The position numbers and the translations under genes were made by a program. Below, piece by piece: positions 45,894-55,308 of a stretch of DNA of 64,000 bases. The DNA is taken from NCBI GenBank assembly GCA_015075305.1, contig JABTUS010000006.1, forward strand, positions 310,001 through 374,000, given 5' to 3'. Within the stretch, counting starts at the first letter, position 1, and each line of letters opens with the position of its first letter. The DNA comes from Opitutaceae bacterium. GTDB lineage: Bacteria > Verrucomicrobiota > Verrucomicrobiia > Opitutales > Opitutaceae. The notes beneath the pieces were generated by a model that was not told where the DNA came from, did not search any database, and worked only from the letters and a program-made list of their open reading frames with translations.

Positions 45894-47183
45894 TCAAACG
45901 CGGCTGCGGGAGGGGGAGGCTGTGCCGTGGAGTTTTCCGGGGAGCCACTGGGCGCGCGGGATGCTCATGATGTCGGCGGGGGGGCGTCGGCTTGCGAGCA
46001 ATGCCGCCATGGTGCTCATCGCCGGGGCGATGTGCGTGAAGAAGCGCTTGTATGCGGCGCAGAGATAGTTCAGCCCCGCTTCGCCGTCGGGAGTCCGCAG
46101 GAAACGATGCTTGGGACACTCGCCGTGGCAGGCGAAACGCACCGAACATTGGCGGCAGTAGCGGGGCAGCGTGGAGGATTTCGCCGTGCCGAACGCCGTC
46201 TGCCGCTCGGAGTCGACCATGGCACCCAGGGATTGGTTGAGGATGTTTCCGAGCTTGTACTTGGGGTAGACGTAGTGGTCGCAGCTGTAGACGTCGCCAT
46301 TGTGCTCGATGGCGAGCGCGCGGCCGCAGTTCTCGGAAAAGATGCAGATGCCCGCGGGTTCGCCCAGCCAGTTGGCGAGCGCGGCGTCGAAGTGCTGAAC
46401 GAAGACCCGGCCGACGTCGCGCGCGACCCACTCATCGAAGATCGAGCAGAGGAAGCTGCCATAGTCCGCCGGGCGCACGCTCCATTCGGTGACCTGCGCA
46501 TCGAGTCCGGCGGCGTCCTCATGATCGGGAGGCGGGGCGAGCCACAGGCCGTTGGCCTCGGCGGCGCGGGCGGAGGCGTTGCGCTCGACGATCGGAATGA
46601 ACTGCATGTAGCCCGAGCCGATGTTGCGAAGAAATCGGTAGACCTCCAGCGGCTGGGTGGAGTTGCGGCGGTGGACGGTGGTGAGCGTGTTGAAATCCAC
46701 ACCGTGCCTCTTGAGCAGCTCGATGGCGGCCGCGACTTCGGCGAACGTGGCGCGACCGGAGCGGTCGACACGGTAGGCGTTGTGCAGGTGCGCGGGACCA
46801 TCGATGCTGACGCCGACGAGAAACTGGTTTTCGCGCAGAAACTCGCACCAGGCATCATCGAGCAGCGTGCCGTTCGTCTGCAGCGCGTTCTCGATGCGGC
46901 GCCCGTTGGCGTACTGTTTCTGCAGTGCAACCGCGGACTTGTAGAAATCGAGCCCCATGAGCGTGGGCTCGCCGCCCTGCCAGGCGAAGTTCACCGTGTC
47001 GCCCGGTTGCGCGGCTATGTAGTCGCGCACATAGGACTCCACCGTTTCGGCGGACATCCGGGGGGATCCGCCGTCGCCATAGAGTTTCTCCTTTTCAAGG
47101 TAGAAGCAGTACGTGCAGTCGAGATTGCACTTGGAGCCGATGGGCTTCGTGAGCAGGTGGAAGGGAGCGCGGGCGGCAGGCAC
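45894..47183 (-). CDS. Anaerobic sulfatase-maturating enzyme-like radical SAM protein (SPASM)
   Basis: The 429-residue protein has the radical SAM motif CNLDCTYC (C19, C23, C26), the WQGGEPTLMGLDFY segment and the anSME C-terminal SPASM cysteines in CIFSENCGRALAIEHNGDVY, YCRQCSVRFACHGECPKHRF and NYLCAAYKRFF. anSMEs convert an active-site Cys or Ser of sulfatases into formylglycine. No sulfatase gene is in the window, so the target must be elsewhere or the substrate differs. Start is GTG at 47183. Confidence 0.92.
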   Translation of the reverse strand: MPAARAPFHLLTKPIGSKCNLDCTYCFYLEKEKLYGDGGSPRMSAETVESYVRDYIAAQPGDTVNFAWQGGEPTLMGLDFYKSAVALQKQYANGRRIENALQTNGTLLDDAWCEFLRENQFLVGVSIDGPAHLHNAYRVDRSGRATFAEVAAAIELLKRHGVDFNTLTTVHRRNSTQPLEVYRFLRNIGSGYMQFIPIVERNASARAAEANGLWLAPPPDHEDAAGLDAQVTEWSVRPADYGSFLCSIFDEWVARDVGRVFVQHFDAALANWLGEPAGICIFSENCGRALAIEHNGDVYSCDHYVYPKYKLGNILNQSLGAMVDSERQTAFGTAKSSTLPRYCRQCSVRFACHGECPKHRFLRTPDGEAGLNYLCAAYKRFFTHIAPAMSTMAALLASRRPPADIMSIPRAQWLPGKLHGTASPSRSRV

Positions 47184-47290
47184 GGAAGGCCCAGGTTATC
47201 CGTTTAGTGCCTGTCGAGTCAACGCGCTGCGGCGTTTTTTGGAGCCAGGGCAGGCGAAAGACGGGAAACGATAGACTGAACCGAAGCAGA

Positions 47291-48880
47291 TCAGCCTTCG
47301 CCCCGTTGCACTTCGACGAGGTGAAACACGGTGCGCCCGCTGGCGGAAAGCGAGACGTCCCCCGGATCGGCTGCACCGGTGAAGCCTGGATTGGGCGCGT
47401 CCACCAGGGCTTCCCGCCATTGGCCGGAGTCGTGTTTGGTGACGGTCCTTCGGCGTGAGGCGCCGGGGTCGCCCCAGGACACGACAAAATCATTGGTGCC
47501 GTCGTCGAGATAGACGATGCGGATGCGGGCATTCTTCAGCGAGCGCGCGAAACGGGGATCGAGCTGGAAGGTCATCCTTCCGCCCGTGTCGATAGCGCGG
47601 GCCCAGCCGCCGAACCGCTGACGAGGCGGGCCCTGGTCGTTGAGCGCAACGTCGGTGCTGCTGGCGCCCACGCGCTGCATGAGAAAGGTGTAGTCGCCCT
47701 TCAGTGTATCGCCTTCCCGCATGGCGACCCAGGCTCCGGGAGAAACGGAGGGACTTGCGTGGTAACCGACATATTTTGCTGCGAACAGGAACGCATCTCG
47801 AAACTCCGGATCCTTCTCCAGGAGAATGTCGGAGCCCTTGAGCGCGATGTAGGAGATGCCGCAGTTCATGTCGAGCAGCAGGCGCCAGTAGTTGTACTGG
47901 GATGGGCTCACACGCGATGGCAGGTGCTGCTGGCGCGGGGCGCCGGTGAAGCCCTGTTCGCTGGTGGTAAAGGGCTCCGTGTAGCCCGGGGCCAATCCCG
48001 TGCGGCAATAGTCGAGAAAGGCCTGGTATTTTGGCTCGCTGTTGCGCGGCTGGTGCTCCGAGGAGGTGTGAAACAGGCCTACGATGCCGTCGTCGAGGAG
48101 TTTGAGCTGGGATGCGGTGAGGATGTTGTCGACGAATACATTGTTGCGCAGAAAGAGAGTGATCCCGGGGACAAAGGCCGCGATGTGGGCGGCGATCACG
48201 CGGCGCCTGTAGTCCTGGTAGATTTCCTTCGTCCAAGGCACCCGGTAAAGATGTCCGTTGGGGGCGGGTTTCCAGTCCTCGATCTTCAGTCCACGTTCCG
48301 CACGTGCAAAGCTGCCGTGTTCAGTTCCGACCGCATTAAAATTCTGCCGCACACCCAGAACCGCGGTTCGCAGCGGAGATCCACGCAGGTGATCGCCGAA
48401 GGCCCGAATGAATTGCAACCAGGCGTTGACGTAGATGGGATCCCAGTACTGCAGCGTGCCCTCCGGATCCTTCACCTGGATTTCCTTGACCGGGAGGACG
48501 GCCACCCGCTGGAACAGCCAGCGCGGTTTTCGTCCGCCATTGACCTGGACCGCCGCCTTGCGTCCGTCTGCGCGGAATTCCTCCAATGCGTGGTCGAGTG
48601 CGGAAAAATCATAGCGACCTTCACCGGTTTCGAGGTCGGCCCACTGAAGCAGGATGCGCCCGCCCTTGATGTAGGGAAGACCCTTGATGACGCCGTCGTC
48701 GTCGTATCCCAGCGTGTAGAGTCCACGATCCGGCAGCGGTGCGTGTTCGGGGAAGGGTGAAGGGAAGGGAACTCCTGCAGTGGCGGTGTTTGCCGGTGAG
48801 AATAGCGGCAGCAGCAGAAGAAAAGCCGACACGAGTGGCAAACTGGCTGGCCGGGGATGAGAGCGAGAGAAACGGAGCAT
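47291..48880 (-). CDS. Secreted TIM-barrel-like protein, possibly a glycoside hydrolase
   Basis: The 529-residue protein has a signal peptide (about 5-35) when started at 48880; an upstream start at 49102 would bury it. Residues about 55-130 resemble the start of a clan GH-A barrel: GGRILLQWADLETGEGRYDF, then LDHALEEFRADGRKAAVQVN. Candidate acidic residues lie in NFNAVGTEHG and FTTSEQGF. A beta-rich C-terminal part (about 420-529) follows. I cannot place it in a numbered family, and catalytic activity is only inferred. It is upstream of the radical SAM gene on the same strand with a 107-base gap. Confidence 0.6.
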   Translation of the reverse strand: MLRFSRSHPRPASLPLVSAFLLLLPLFSPANTATAGVPFPSPFPEHAPLPDRGLYTLGYDDDGVIKGLPYIKGGRILLQWADLETGEGRYDFSALDHALEEFRADGRKAAVQVNGGRKPRWLFQRVAVLPVKEIQVKDPEGTLQYWDPIYVNAWLQFIRAFGDHLRGSPLRTAVLGVRQNFNAVGTEHGSFARAERGLKIEDWKPAPNGHLYRVPWTKEIYQDYRRRVIAAHIAAFVPGITLFLRNNVFVDNILTASQLKLLDDGIVGLFHTSSEHQPRNSEPKYQAFLDYCRTGLAPGYTEPFTTSEQGFTGAPRQQHLPSRVSPSQYNYWRLLLDMNCGISYIALKGSDILLEKDPEFRDAFLFAAKYVGYHASPSVSPGAWVAMREGDTLKGDYTFLMQRVGASSTDVALNDQGPPRQRFGGWARAIDTGGRMTFQLDPRFARSLKNARIRIVYLDDGTNDFVVSWGDPGASRRRTVTKHDSGQWREALVDAPNPGFTGAADPGDVSLSASGRTVFHLVEVQRGEG

Positions 48881-48891
48881 ATGTCTGAAGG

Positions 48892-49290
48892 GTGGACGCG
48901 CGGCGAGTGGATGTGCGAAAAGTTGATCAGAATTCAGGTGGGCTGGCTCGGCGAATGGGCAGGCGACAAATTGTTGAGTCCATCGTAGGCAGGCCGCCGG
49001 TGCGCGTCTTGAGCCCGGACGGAATATTCCATGCTTTCGATGGAACGGGTGGTGGACGGAAGGGAGAGGGGCTTGGACTTCCGAGGCTGCGGGCGCTGGC
49101 ATTCAAGCGTCGCAACATTTTCACTCCATCCGTGGATCTTCCGCTGCGGCTCCGGCCGGGCCGGCCCAGGAAGTCGGCGGAGGAGAAGAGACGATCCAAT
49201 GCGGAACGCCAGCGGCGGTTTCGCAAAGCTCGAAGAGACGAACTAACCAGGCTGCGCAAGCGGGCGGCCGGCGTGCCGCGTTCAAAGTGA
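48892..49290 (+). CDS. Possible small basic protein with GRPR motif
   Basis: The open frame codes for up to 132 residues. The last 45 are convincing as protein: RLRPGRPRKSAEEKRRSNAE followed by RQRRFRKARRDEL, an Arg/Lys-rich helical tail resembling nucleic-acid-binding proteins. The first 60 residues look like random high-GC translation, so the true start may be internal (for example 48955). It is divergent from the secreted TIM-barrel-like gene. Function unknown. Confidence 0.35.
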   Translation: MDARRVDVRKVDQNSGGLARRMGRRQIVESIVGRPPVRVLSPDGIFHAFDGTGGGRKGEGLGLPRLRALAFKRRNIFTPSVDLPLRLRPGRPRKSAEEKRRSNAERQRRFRKARRDELTRLRKRAAGVPRSK

Positions 49291-49530
49291 GAAACGTGGA
49301 ATTCGGCGGATACGGTCGTTGTGCATTCGCTGCCCGCGGGCGCGAGCGCGGGCGGCACGGGGGTATGGTTTGACACCTGGTCTGGTTGAAGAGATTAGAG
49401 ACAGCTCCGCGATCAAGTAGTTTATCATGCGTAAAAATAGAAGCTTAGCGTAGACCTAAACTCATGATTTGATTCATAAGAGCGTTTCATGTTGAAAAAG
49501 CGACATTAAATAGCTATTTCTGGACACAGA
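49291..49530. promoter_or_regulatory. AT-rich leader upstream of the abiE pair with inverted repeats
   Basis: From about 49390 to 49530 the composition drops sharply in GC compared with the neighbours. It contains an imperfect inverted repeat CTCATGAT-TTGA-TTCATAAG (49462-49481, two mismatches), TTTCA-TGT-TGAAA at about 49486-49498, and a possible -35 TTGAAA at 49493. AbiEi antitoxins bind inverted repeats in their own promoter, so these are operator candidates. The composition suggests DNA of foreign origin. Confidence 0.4.
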
Positions 49531-50367
49531 ATGACAAGGAAAACTAAGGCTCGTTTCATCACATTTGTGGAAAAACTCCTGGCCTCGGGGAGAATTGCAT
49601 TCTCGCGTGCGGATGCAGAGAAGGAATTGGGACTCCCTCGATTGTCGGTTCTCAAGAGCGCCCGGTTGCTGGAGAAACAAGGCAAACTCTACTCTCCCCG
49701 CAATGGCTACTACGTTGCTGTCCCTCCCCAGTTTTCCTTCTGGGGATCGCCGCCGCCCAGTTGGTTCATCGACGACCTGATGCGGTTTGAAGGCCTTGCC
49801 TACTATGTTGGGCTGCTGAAGGCCGCGGAACTTCACGGGGCTGCCCATCAGGCGGTCATGGAGTTCCAAGTCATCACGAGTGGGCGCCTTCCCAAGCTGC
49901 GGGCAGGACGCTCCATCGTTTGTTTCTATTTTCGTCGAGAGATTGAGGAAGTGGCAGGCGGCACCGAACGACGCAATACCGAGGCAGGCACCATGCGTAT
50001 TTCATCCCCGGAACTCACCGCACTGGATCTTGTGCGCTATGTCCATGCCACGGGCGGCCTCGATCAAGTTCTTACCGTGCTTATTGAGCTGGGTGCAAAG
50101 ATCGACGGCGGCAAACTCGCGATTCTGTGCCCCAAATTCGAGGCGGCAGTCCGACAACGTCTCGGCTACCTCCTTTCCCGTGGTGGCCATGCCCATGCCG
50201 CTGAGGTGATCCACGCGAGCTTGTCCAACGATCCCACGTTTCGCTGGGTCGAGCTTGATCCCTCGACAAAGGCGCAGGCCGATCCGGACCTTTGCATTGA
50301 GCCCATAAAGCGAGATTCCCGCTGGCGGCTGATCGTTCGCCGCGAGCCGGAGGCCGACCAACAGTGA
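49531..50367 (+). CDS. AbiEi-like antitoxin (type IV toxin-antitoxin)
   Basis: The 278-residue protein starts with a winged helix region (ASGRIAFSRADAEKELGLPR, then LEKQGKLYSPRNGYYVAVPP) and continues with the AbiEi-type domain (FEGLAYYVGLLKAAELHGAA, RISSPELTALDLVRYVHATG). AbiEi antitoxins repress their own promoter and counter AbiEii without direct binding. The stop overlaps the toxin's GTG start (GTGA). Confidence 0.88.
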   Translation: MTRKTKARFITFVEKLLASGRIAFSRADAEKELGLPRLSVLKSARLLEKQGKLYSPRNGYYVAVPPQFSFWGSPPPSWFIDDLMRFEGLAYYVGLLKAAELHGAAHQAVMEFQVITSGRLPKLRAGRSIVCFYFRREIEEVAGGTERRNTEAGTMRISSPELTALDLVRYVHATGGLDQVLTVLIELGAKIDGGKLAILCPKFEAAVRQRLGYLLSRGGHAHAAEVIHASLSNDPTFRWVELDPSTKAQADPDLCIEPIKRDSRWRLIVRREPEADQQ

Positions 50368-51224
50368 TTCCCTACCTGAACATCATCGCATGGGGGCAGG
50401 TGGTGCCTTGGGGCACGCAACGACAGGTCGAGCAGGATCTGATCGTTTGTCGCGCGCTCGTTGCTCTTTTTTCGGATGCCTTTCTTCAGCGGGAGCTTCG
50501 GTTTCGCGGTGGCACTGCGCTCAACAAGCTCCACTTTCCCGCACCCTTGCGCTACTCCGAGGACGTCGACCTGGTGCGCACAACAAGCGGGCCGATCAAG
50601 CCTGTCATCGACCGGATTCGCGATGTGCTCGAACCCTGGCTTGGTAAACCGAGTTATGAAAGCAGCCCCGTCGCACCGAAGCTGCGTTTCCGGGTATCTG
50701 CCGAGGACGGCTCTGGTCCGATCCGCCTCAAGATCGAAATCAATACCTGGGACATTGAGGTGTTCGATCGGCCCGTGCAGATTCCGTTCAGGGTCGAAAA
50801 CCCATGGTTCATGGGAGAGGCGTCCATCGCAACATTCTCCCGCGAGGAAATCCTGGCGACCAAACTGCGAGCGCTCCTCCAGCGGGACAAAGGCCGCGAT
50901 CTTTACGACCTCGGCCATGCACTTGAGGTCTTTGAGGGACTCAATATCGGCCGCATGATGGAATGTTTCGGCTGCTACCTGGTGAAATCCAACCACGAAC
51001 TCTCCCGCGCAGAGGCGGAGCGCCGCATGTTCGCCAAGTATGCCAATCCGACATTCCTCACGGATATGCGGCCACTGCTTTCGGCTCAAGCAGCCCAAGA
51101 CCTTGATGAGGCCGCGACGAAACGGATGTTTGAAAGGGTGTTTTCCAAAGTCATTGTTCGCATACCCGGAAAACCATGGGCTCGCAGTGACGAGATGAAG
51201 GAAAGATTGGGAGTCCTGCTGTAA
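50364..51224 (+). CDS. AbiEii-like nucleotidyltransferase toxin
   Basis: The 286-residue protein has the four motif blocks of the AbiEii / DUF1814 nucleotidyltransferase family: FRGGTALNKLH (G-S/T loop), RYSEDVDLVR (metal-binding D-x-D), IRLKIEINT, and EEILATKLRALLQRDKGRDL. The toxin transfers nucleotides and causes growth arrest unless the antitoxin is present; relatives act on tRNA. It starts with GTG inside the antitoxin stop codon, so the two are coupled. The pair lies between an AT-rich leader and a tRNA gene, a usual setting for acquired defence genes. Confidence 0.9.
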   Translation: MIPYLNIIAWGQVVPWGTQRQVEQDLIVCRALVALFSDAFLQRELRFRGGTALNKLHFPAPLRYSEDVDLVRTTSGPIKPVIDRIRDVLEPWLGKPSYESSPVAPKLRFRVSAEDGSGPIRLKIEINTWDIEVFDRPVQIPFRVENPWFMGEASIATFSREEILATKLRALLQRDKGRDLYDLGHALEVFEGLNIGRMMECFGCYLVKSNHELSRAEAERRMFAKYANPTFLTDMRPLLSAQAAQDLDEAATKRMFERVFSKVIVRIPGKPWARSDEMKERLGVLL

Positions 51225-51375
51225 GCCTGACCATCAGGCCGTCAAACTCACATGCGATCGGATGTACTGAGCGTGGTGTGTCCATGTGAGCGGGAAGCCG
51301 GAGACAAATTCTCCAACCGGCAATGTCCGAATCAGTATTCTGGGTTTCGCGGAATGCACAGTAAGCATCCAAAAA

Positions 51376-51452
<77 letters not shown>

Positions 51453-51621
51453 ATTCATTTTCCCGGACGGGAACCCGCCGGGGATGGGGAGACATACCTT
51501 TCAACAGACTGGCCGCAAGTGCAAAAGCTGAAGCCGCGAACTTCGTCGTTCGGTGACATCGGAATTGCCAGGAATCGCTCCCAATTGCTTCCCCTGCATT
51601 CCAATGGCTTTTCGCGGGACT

Positions 51622-53550
51622 CTATTGCTGCAATCCGTTTGGTTTCAGGCGGCGCAGCTCCCAGGCACCTTCCGTCAGGACGTGTTCTGAAATTCGGTCG
51701 AGGTAGGCGATGTCGATGTGTTCGAATTCGGTGCGCTCCATGGGACCGATGACGAGCCAGCCGGGTCGGTAGTGGGCGAGGAGCGCGCCGGCATCGGGTG
51801 AGCCCGAATAGATTTTTTCGACGTCCGCTGCGCGATCGAACGCGTGGGGCATGCCGTGCAGGGTCATGCCGGAGGGGTTCGCGGCGACAACACGACGGCC
51901 GGCCAGAACAAGCACAGGGTGGTTGAGCTGGGTGCCGGTGAGGATGAGCGCATCGCGGGGTGTTGCCGCGGTGACGGCCTCTGCGAATCGGCGTTCATCC
52001 GCATTCGAAACCACAGCCGGTGCGCGGGCTTCTGAGACGATCGACTGGACGCCTGAAATTGTCATCAGGCCAAACAGAATGACAGAAGCCAGCCTTCCTC
52101 CGATCCGATGTCGCCACAGCTCCGCAAGCATCCATGCACAACCCGCGGCGGCGGCGAGGCCGGCGGCGGCGAAGAGTTTGATATTGTCGAAGACGTACGG
52201 CTGAAAAACGAAGAGATAACCAACCGAAAGGATCAACCACCAGCCGATCGTCTCCCGGCGAAACCGGCGACCCGCAAGACACCAGGCCAAGAATCCAAGC
52301 GTCACCCAGAGTCCGGTGTTCCAGACCCAGTGCTCGAGCAGTTGCCAAAGTGCATTCGGCCGCCAGTCGCCAATCATCCAGCCCGGGGCGAATCTCACGA
52401 ATGCCGGCTCCGACTGCGACAACTGGTGACGCATCCAAAGGATTTGGGGAACGGCGAACACGGCGCCAGCAATGACGGCGGCGATCCAGGTTTTGAGGCG
52501 TTCCAATGGTCGGTTGAGCAGCGCCCATGGAGTGACAACGCAGGCCAGCACGACGAGACCGTGGGCCCCGATCAGCGGCAGGGTCCCGGCCAGAGCGCCG
52601 GCAAAAACAAATCCGCGAATGGATGTGTCGCGCGCAGACAGCAGCGCGCGTATCAGGACCGCGATTGCGCAGGACAGGGCGAGTCCGAAAAGTGCGACAC
52701 GCATTGGCCAGACGATCGCGGTGACAAGGTTGTGAAAGTGAAGCTCGAGCGCCCAGTCGTTCGCATAGTCATGGGCCCACAGCGCCGAGACCAGCGATCC
52801 GCTGTCCTTCCATTCGTGCAAGAGATAGAGAAAGCCCCAGCCGGCTGCAAGGTGCCAGACGGCCAGTGCTAGAAAGGCGCGGGCTCGCGACTCGAGCCAT
52901 CGCTTCAGAAGACTCCACGCGGCGAGCAGAAAAACAGCGGAGGCGAGAATGTTGCCGAGACGAAAGGCGACCGGCAGCGAGAAACCCTGGGCGTGAAGCC
53001 AGCCAGCCTGAAAGTCGGGGAGAAAGGGGTAGCCCAGAGGCCAGTTCGGAACATGCGGATAGCTGAGGCGAGAAAGATTGTCGCCGGACGAGAACGATGT
53101 CGCGAGCGCCGTGTGGAATGATTGATCCTCCCAGCCCGCGCCGGCGCTCCAGTATGAACCATCGGCCTCGCGCAGGCAGTGCCAGTAGTGTCCGGCGGCG
53201 TGAAACAGAAGCAGCACGAACGCGCCCGCAAAGACACCGCGATTGCCGCGAGCGCACCAGCGCCGCAGCGAGGTGCACAGGGCGATCCAGGCGTCGATCG
53301 GACCGCGGCGATCGAGAAAAAACTCCAGCAGAAACAATGCGATGAAGATGGCGATCGACAGGTAAATTGACGACTCCATGCCAACGGCCCGTGCGCTCAG
53401 GAAAGGCACCCAGCAGAGTGCGGCGAGCCAGGCGGCGCCGCTCACCGCGAGCCACTGGACCGTACCGCCCAGGCGCACGATGCGACGAACAAGGAGCGCC
53501 GACCACAGCCCGCTGACCACCAGCATCGAGCTGAGCAGGGCGAGGCTCAT
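51622..53550 (-). CDS. Polytopic membrane protein of unknown function
   Basis: The 642-residue protein has about 12 hydrophobic helices over the first 500 residues and a soluble C-terminal part (about 530-642). The first loops carry conserved-looking polar residues (DGSYWSAGAGWEDQSFHTAL; SYPHVPNWPLGYPFLPDF). The layout resembles GT-C type glycosyltransferases or related lipid-linked sugar enzymes, but I see no diagnostic motif and leave it unassigned. Its ATG overlaps the rdgB stop (ATGA), making it the last gene of a four-gene minus-strand chain. Confidence 0.75.
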   Translation of the reverse strand: MSLALLSSMLVVSGLWSALLVRRIVRLGGTVQWLAVSGAAWLAALCWVPFLSARAVGMESSIYLSIAIFIALFLLEFFLDRRGPIDAWIALCTSLRRWCARGNRGVFAGAFVLLLFHAAGHYWHCLREADGSYWSAGAGWEDQSFHTALATSFSSGDNLSRLSYPHVPNWPLGYPFLPDFQAGWLHAQGFSLPVAFRLGNILASAVFLLAAWSLLKRWLESRARAFLALAVWHLAAGWGFLYLLHEWKDSGSLVSALWAHDYANDWALELHFHNLVTAIVWPMRVALFGLALSCAIAVLIRALLSARDTSIRGFVFAGALAGTLPLIGAHGLVVLACVVTPWALLNRPLERLKTWIAAVIAGAVFAVPQILWMRHQLSQSEPAFVRFAPGWMIGDWRPNALWQLLEHWVWNTGLWVTLGFLAWCLAGRRFRRETIGWWLILSVGYLFVFQPYVFDNIKLFAAAGLAAAAGCAWMLAELWRHRIGGRLASVILFGLMTISGVQSIVSEARAPAVVSNADERRFAEAVTAATPRDALILTGTQLNHPVLVLAGRRVVAANPSGMTLHGMPHAFDRAADVEKIYSGSPDAGALLAHYRPGWLVIGPMERTEFEHIDIAYLDRISEHVLTEGAWELRRLKPNGLQQ

Positions 53551-54167
53551 CGCGATTGAGTGCCGCCGATGCGGGCGCGGAGGAAGTCGGCCAGCTGAGC
53601 CCACGCGCGGCCGCGATGGCTCGCCTCATTTTTCCCGGCTTCGCTCAGTTCGGCGAACGTGAGCGAAAATCCCGCCGGCACAAACAGCGGATCGTAACCG
53701 AAGCCATGGCCGCCACGGGGGGAAACAATCAGATGTCCAGGTGTCCGTCCTTCAAACACGTGCTGGATTCCGTCTGGATCGACGAGGGCCAGGACACAGG
53801 TGAAATATGCGCCGCGTTGCGCTGCGGGCACCCCCTTCATCACCTGGGCCAATTTTTGAAGGTTGGCCGCGGAATCACCCGAGGGCCCCGCGTAATACGC
53901 GGATTCGACACCCGGCGCGCCATTCAGGTGGTCGACGCAAAGGCCGCTGTCATCGGCCAGCACCCAGCTCCCCGCGGGAAGCCGGGCTGCGAGGGCGTGC
54001 ACCTTTTTTGCGGCGTTTCCCCGGAATGTCCCGGTGTCCTCGATCACGGCGGGCATGCCACCGGCCTCCCTGGCTGACACGATCGTGACGGGCAGGCCCG
54101 AAGCGTGTGCGAGCGACTGGAATTCCGCGACCTTGTGGGCGTTACCCGAGGCTAAATGTAGCTTCAT
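53547..54167 (-). CDS. rdgB: dITP/XTP pyrophosphatase (RdgB/HAM1 family)
   Basis: The 206-residue protein has the HAM1 signatures LHLASGNAHKVAEF at the start, EDTGTFRGNAAKKV, VLADDSGLCVDHLNGAPGV and GFGYDPLFVPAG, ending with the SHRGRAWAQL helix. It hydrolyses dITP, ITP and XTP to monophosphates, keeping deaminated purines out of nucleic acids. The start at 54167 lies inside the end of ribD (26-base overlap), and its end overlaps the membrane protein start. Confidence 0.95.
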   Translation of the reverse strand: MKLHLASGNAHKVAEFQSLAHASGLPVTIVSAREAGGMPAVIEDTGTFRGNAAKKVHALAARLPAGSWVLADDSGLCVDHLNGAPGVESAYYAGPSGDSAANLQKLAQVMKGVPAAQRGAYFTCVLALVDPDGIQHVFEGRTPGHLIVSPRGGHGFGYDPLFVPAGFSLTFAELSEAGKNEASHRGRAWAQLADFLRARIGGTQSR

Positions 54168-55308
54168 CGACCTGCAGGGTGGGAGGGTAGATGACGTTTC
54201 CCCGGACGAGTGCGTCATCGCCGAAGGTTTCGTGTCGCACGCCGGCCAGCTTCACCGCGTTCGCAAGCTTCTCGCTGCGCAGTCCGCTGAACGCGCTCTT
54301 CGCACGATCGTCGGCTAGCAGCATCGACGAGCGGTAAATGAACAGGTAGTCGAGTTCGCGGAGCTGCACGAGTTCGCTGAGCAACTGCGCGCCACCCTCG
54401 AAATAGACGCCGCTGATCTTTTCCGCGACGCACCGGGCGCGAAACGCCGACATGCTTACTCGCACCGTGGGAGATTCGAGCGTCCAGACATTGACCCCGA
54501 GGTCGATCAGCTTGCGCACGTAGCCGACGCCGCCGTGCTGCGTGGTCACCACGATGGTGCGTTCGCGAAAGCGGTCGGTGAAAACGCCGGGCAGCGAGCG
54601 GTCGTTCCAGAGTCGCAGGCGTCCATCGAACACAAAGCGCCAGGGACACCATTCCTCTTTGTCGCCACATCGGGCGGTGAGGCGGGGATTGTCGGCGGCG
54701 ATGGTTCCGGCGCCGACGGCGATTGCCGGGAACAGCCGGCGCCAGCGATGCACGTCGGCGCGCGACTGCTCGTTGGTGATCCAGCGCGAGTCGCCGACGC
54801 GAGTGGAGATCCGGCCGTCGAGCGTCATGGCGGACTTTCCCGCGAGCAGCGGCGTCCGGCGTGACGCCCAGTGGTTGTAGATGAGGTTGATGTCGGCGCA
54901 CGCGTCCGCGAGCACGCCGCTGGTCACCTCGATTCCCGCCTCCCGCAGCACGGCGAATCCACTGCCGGCGTGGGCAGGGAAGGGATCCGTCGCTCCGACC
55001 ACGACGCGCCGGATGCCGGCCTCGCGGATGGCATCGCAGCACGCTCCGGTGCGGCCATGTGTCGAGCAAGGCTCGAGGGTGACGTAGAGCGTTGCGGTCG
55101 GCTTTGGCGGGCGACCGAGCGACTGAAGCGCGACGCGTTCCGCATGGGGTCCGCCATCGCGGGCGTGGAAACCCTCGGCGACAATTCGCCCGTCCTCGAC
55201 AATGACGGCACCGACCATGGGGTTGGGACTGGTTTCGCCCCAGGCCTCCTGCGCCAGAGCGAGGGCGCGTCCCATGAACTCCTCGTCGCGTGGAGACACC
55301 GGGCTCAT
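54142..55308 (-). CDS. ribD: Riboflavin biosynthesis bifunctional deaminase/reductase RibD
   Basis: The 388-residue protein has an N-terminal cytidine-deaminase-like domain with zinc ligands in GGPHAERVAL and LEPCSTHGRTGACC, and a C-terminal reductase domain (about 155-388: PLLAGKSAMTLDGRIST, AVGAGTIAADNPRLT, VYFEGGAQLLSELV). It performs two successive steps of riboflavin synthesis, deamination and ribose reduction. Other rib genes are absent here, and no FMN riboswitch is seen. Its ATG overlaps the stop of the upstream hydrolase (ATGA). Confidence 0.95.
   Translation of the reverse strand: MSPVSPRDEEFMGRALALAQEAWGETSPNPMVGAVIVEDGRIVAEGFHARDGGPHAERVALQSLGRPPKPTATLYVTLEPCSTHGRTGACCDAIREAGIRRVVVGATDPFPAHAGSGFAVLREAGIEVTSGVLADACADINLIYNHWASRRTPLLAGKSAMTLDGRISTRVGDSRWITNEQSRADVHRWRRLFPAIAVGAGTIAADNPRLTARCGDKEEWCPWRFVFDGRLRLWNDRSLPGVFTDRFRERTIVVTTQHGGVGYVRKLIDLGVNVWTLESPTVRVSMSAFRARCVAEKISGVYFEGGAQLLSELVQLRELDYLFIYRSSMLLADDRAKSAFSGLRSEKLANAVKLAGVRHETFGDDALVRGNVIYPPTLQVDEATFSLG

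Noticed and set aside
45801-47207. 468-residue open frame antisense to the radical SAM gene
   Set aside because: The opposite strand carries clear radical SAM and SPASM cysteine motifs; this frame has none.
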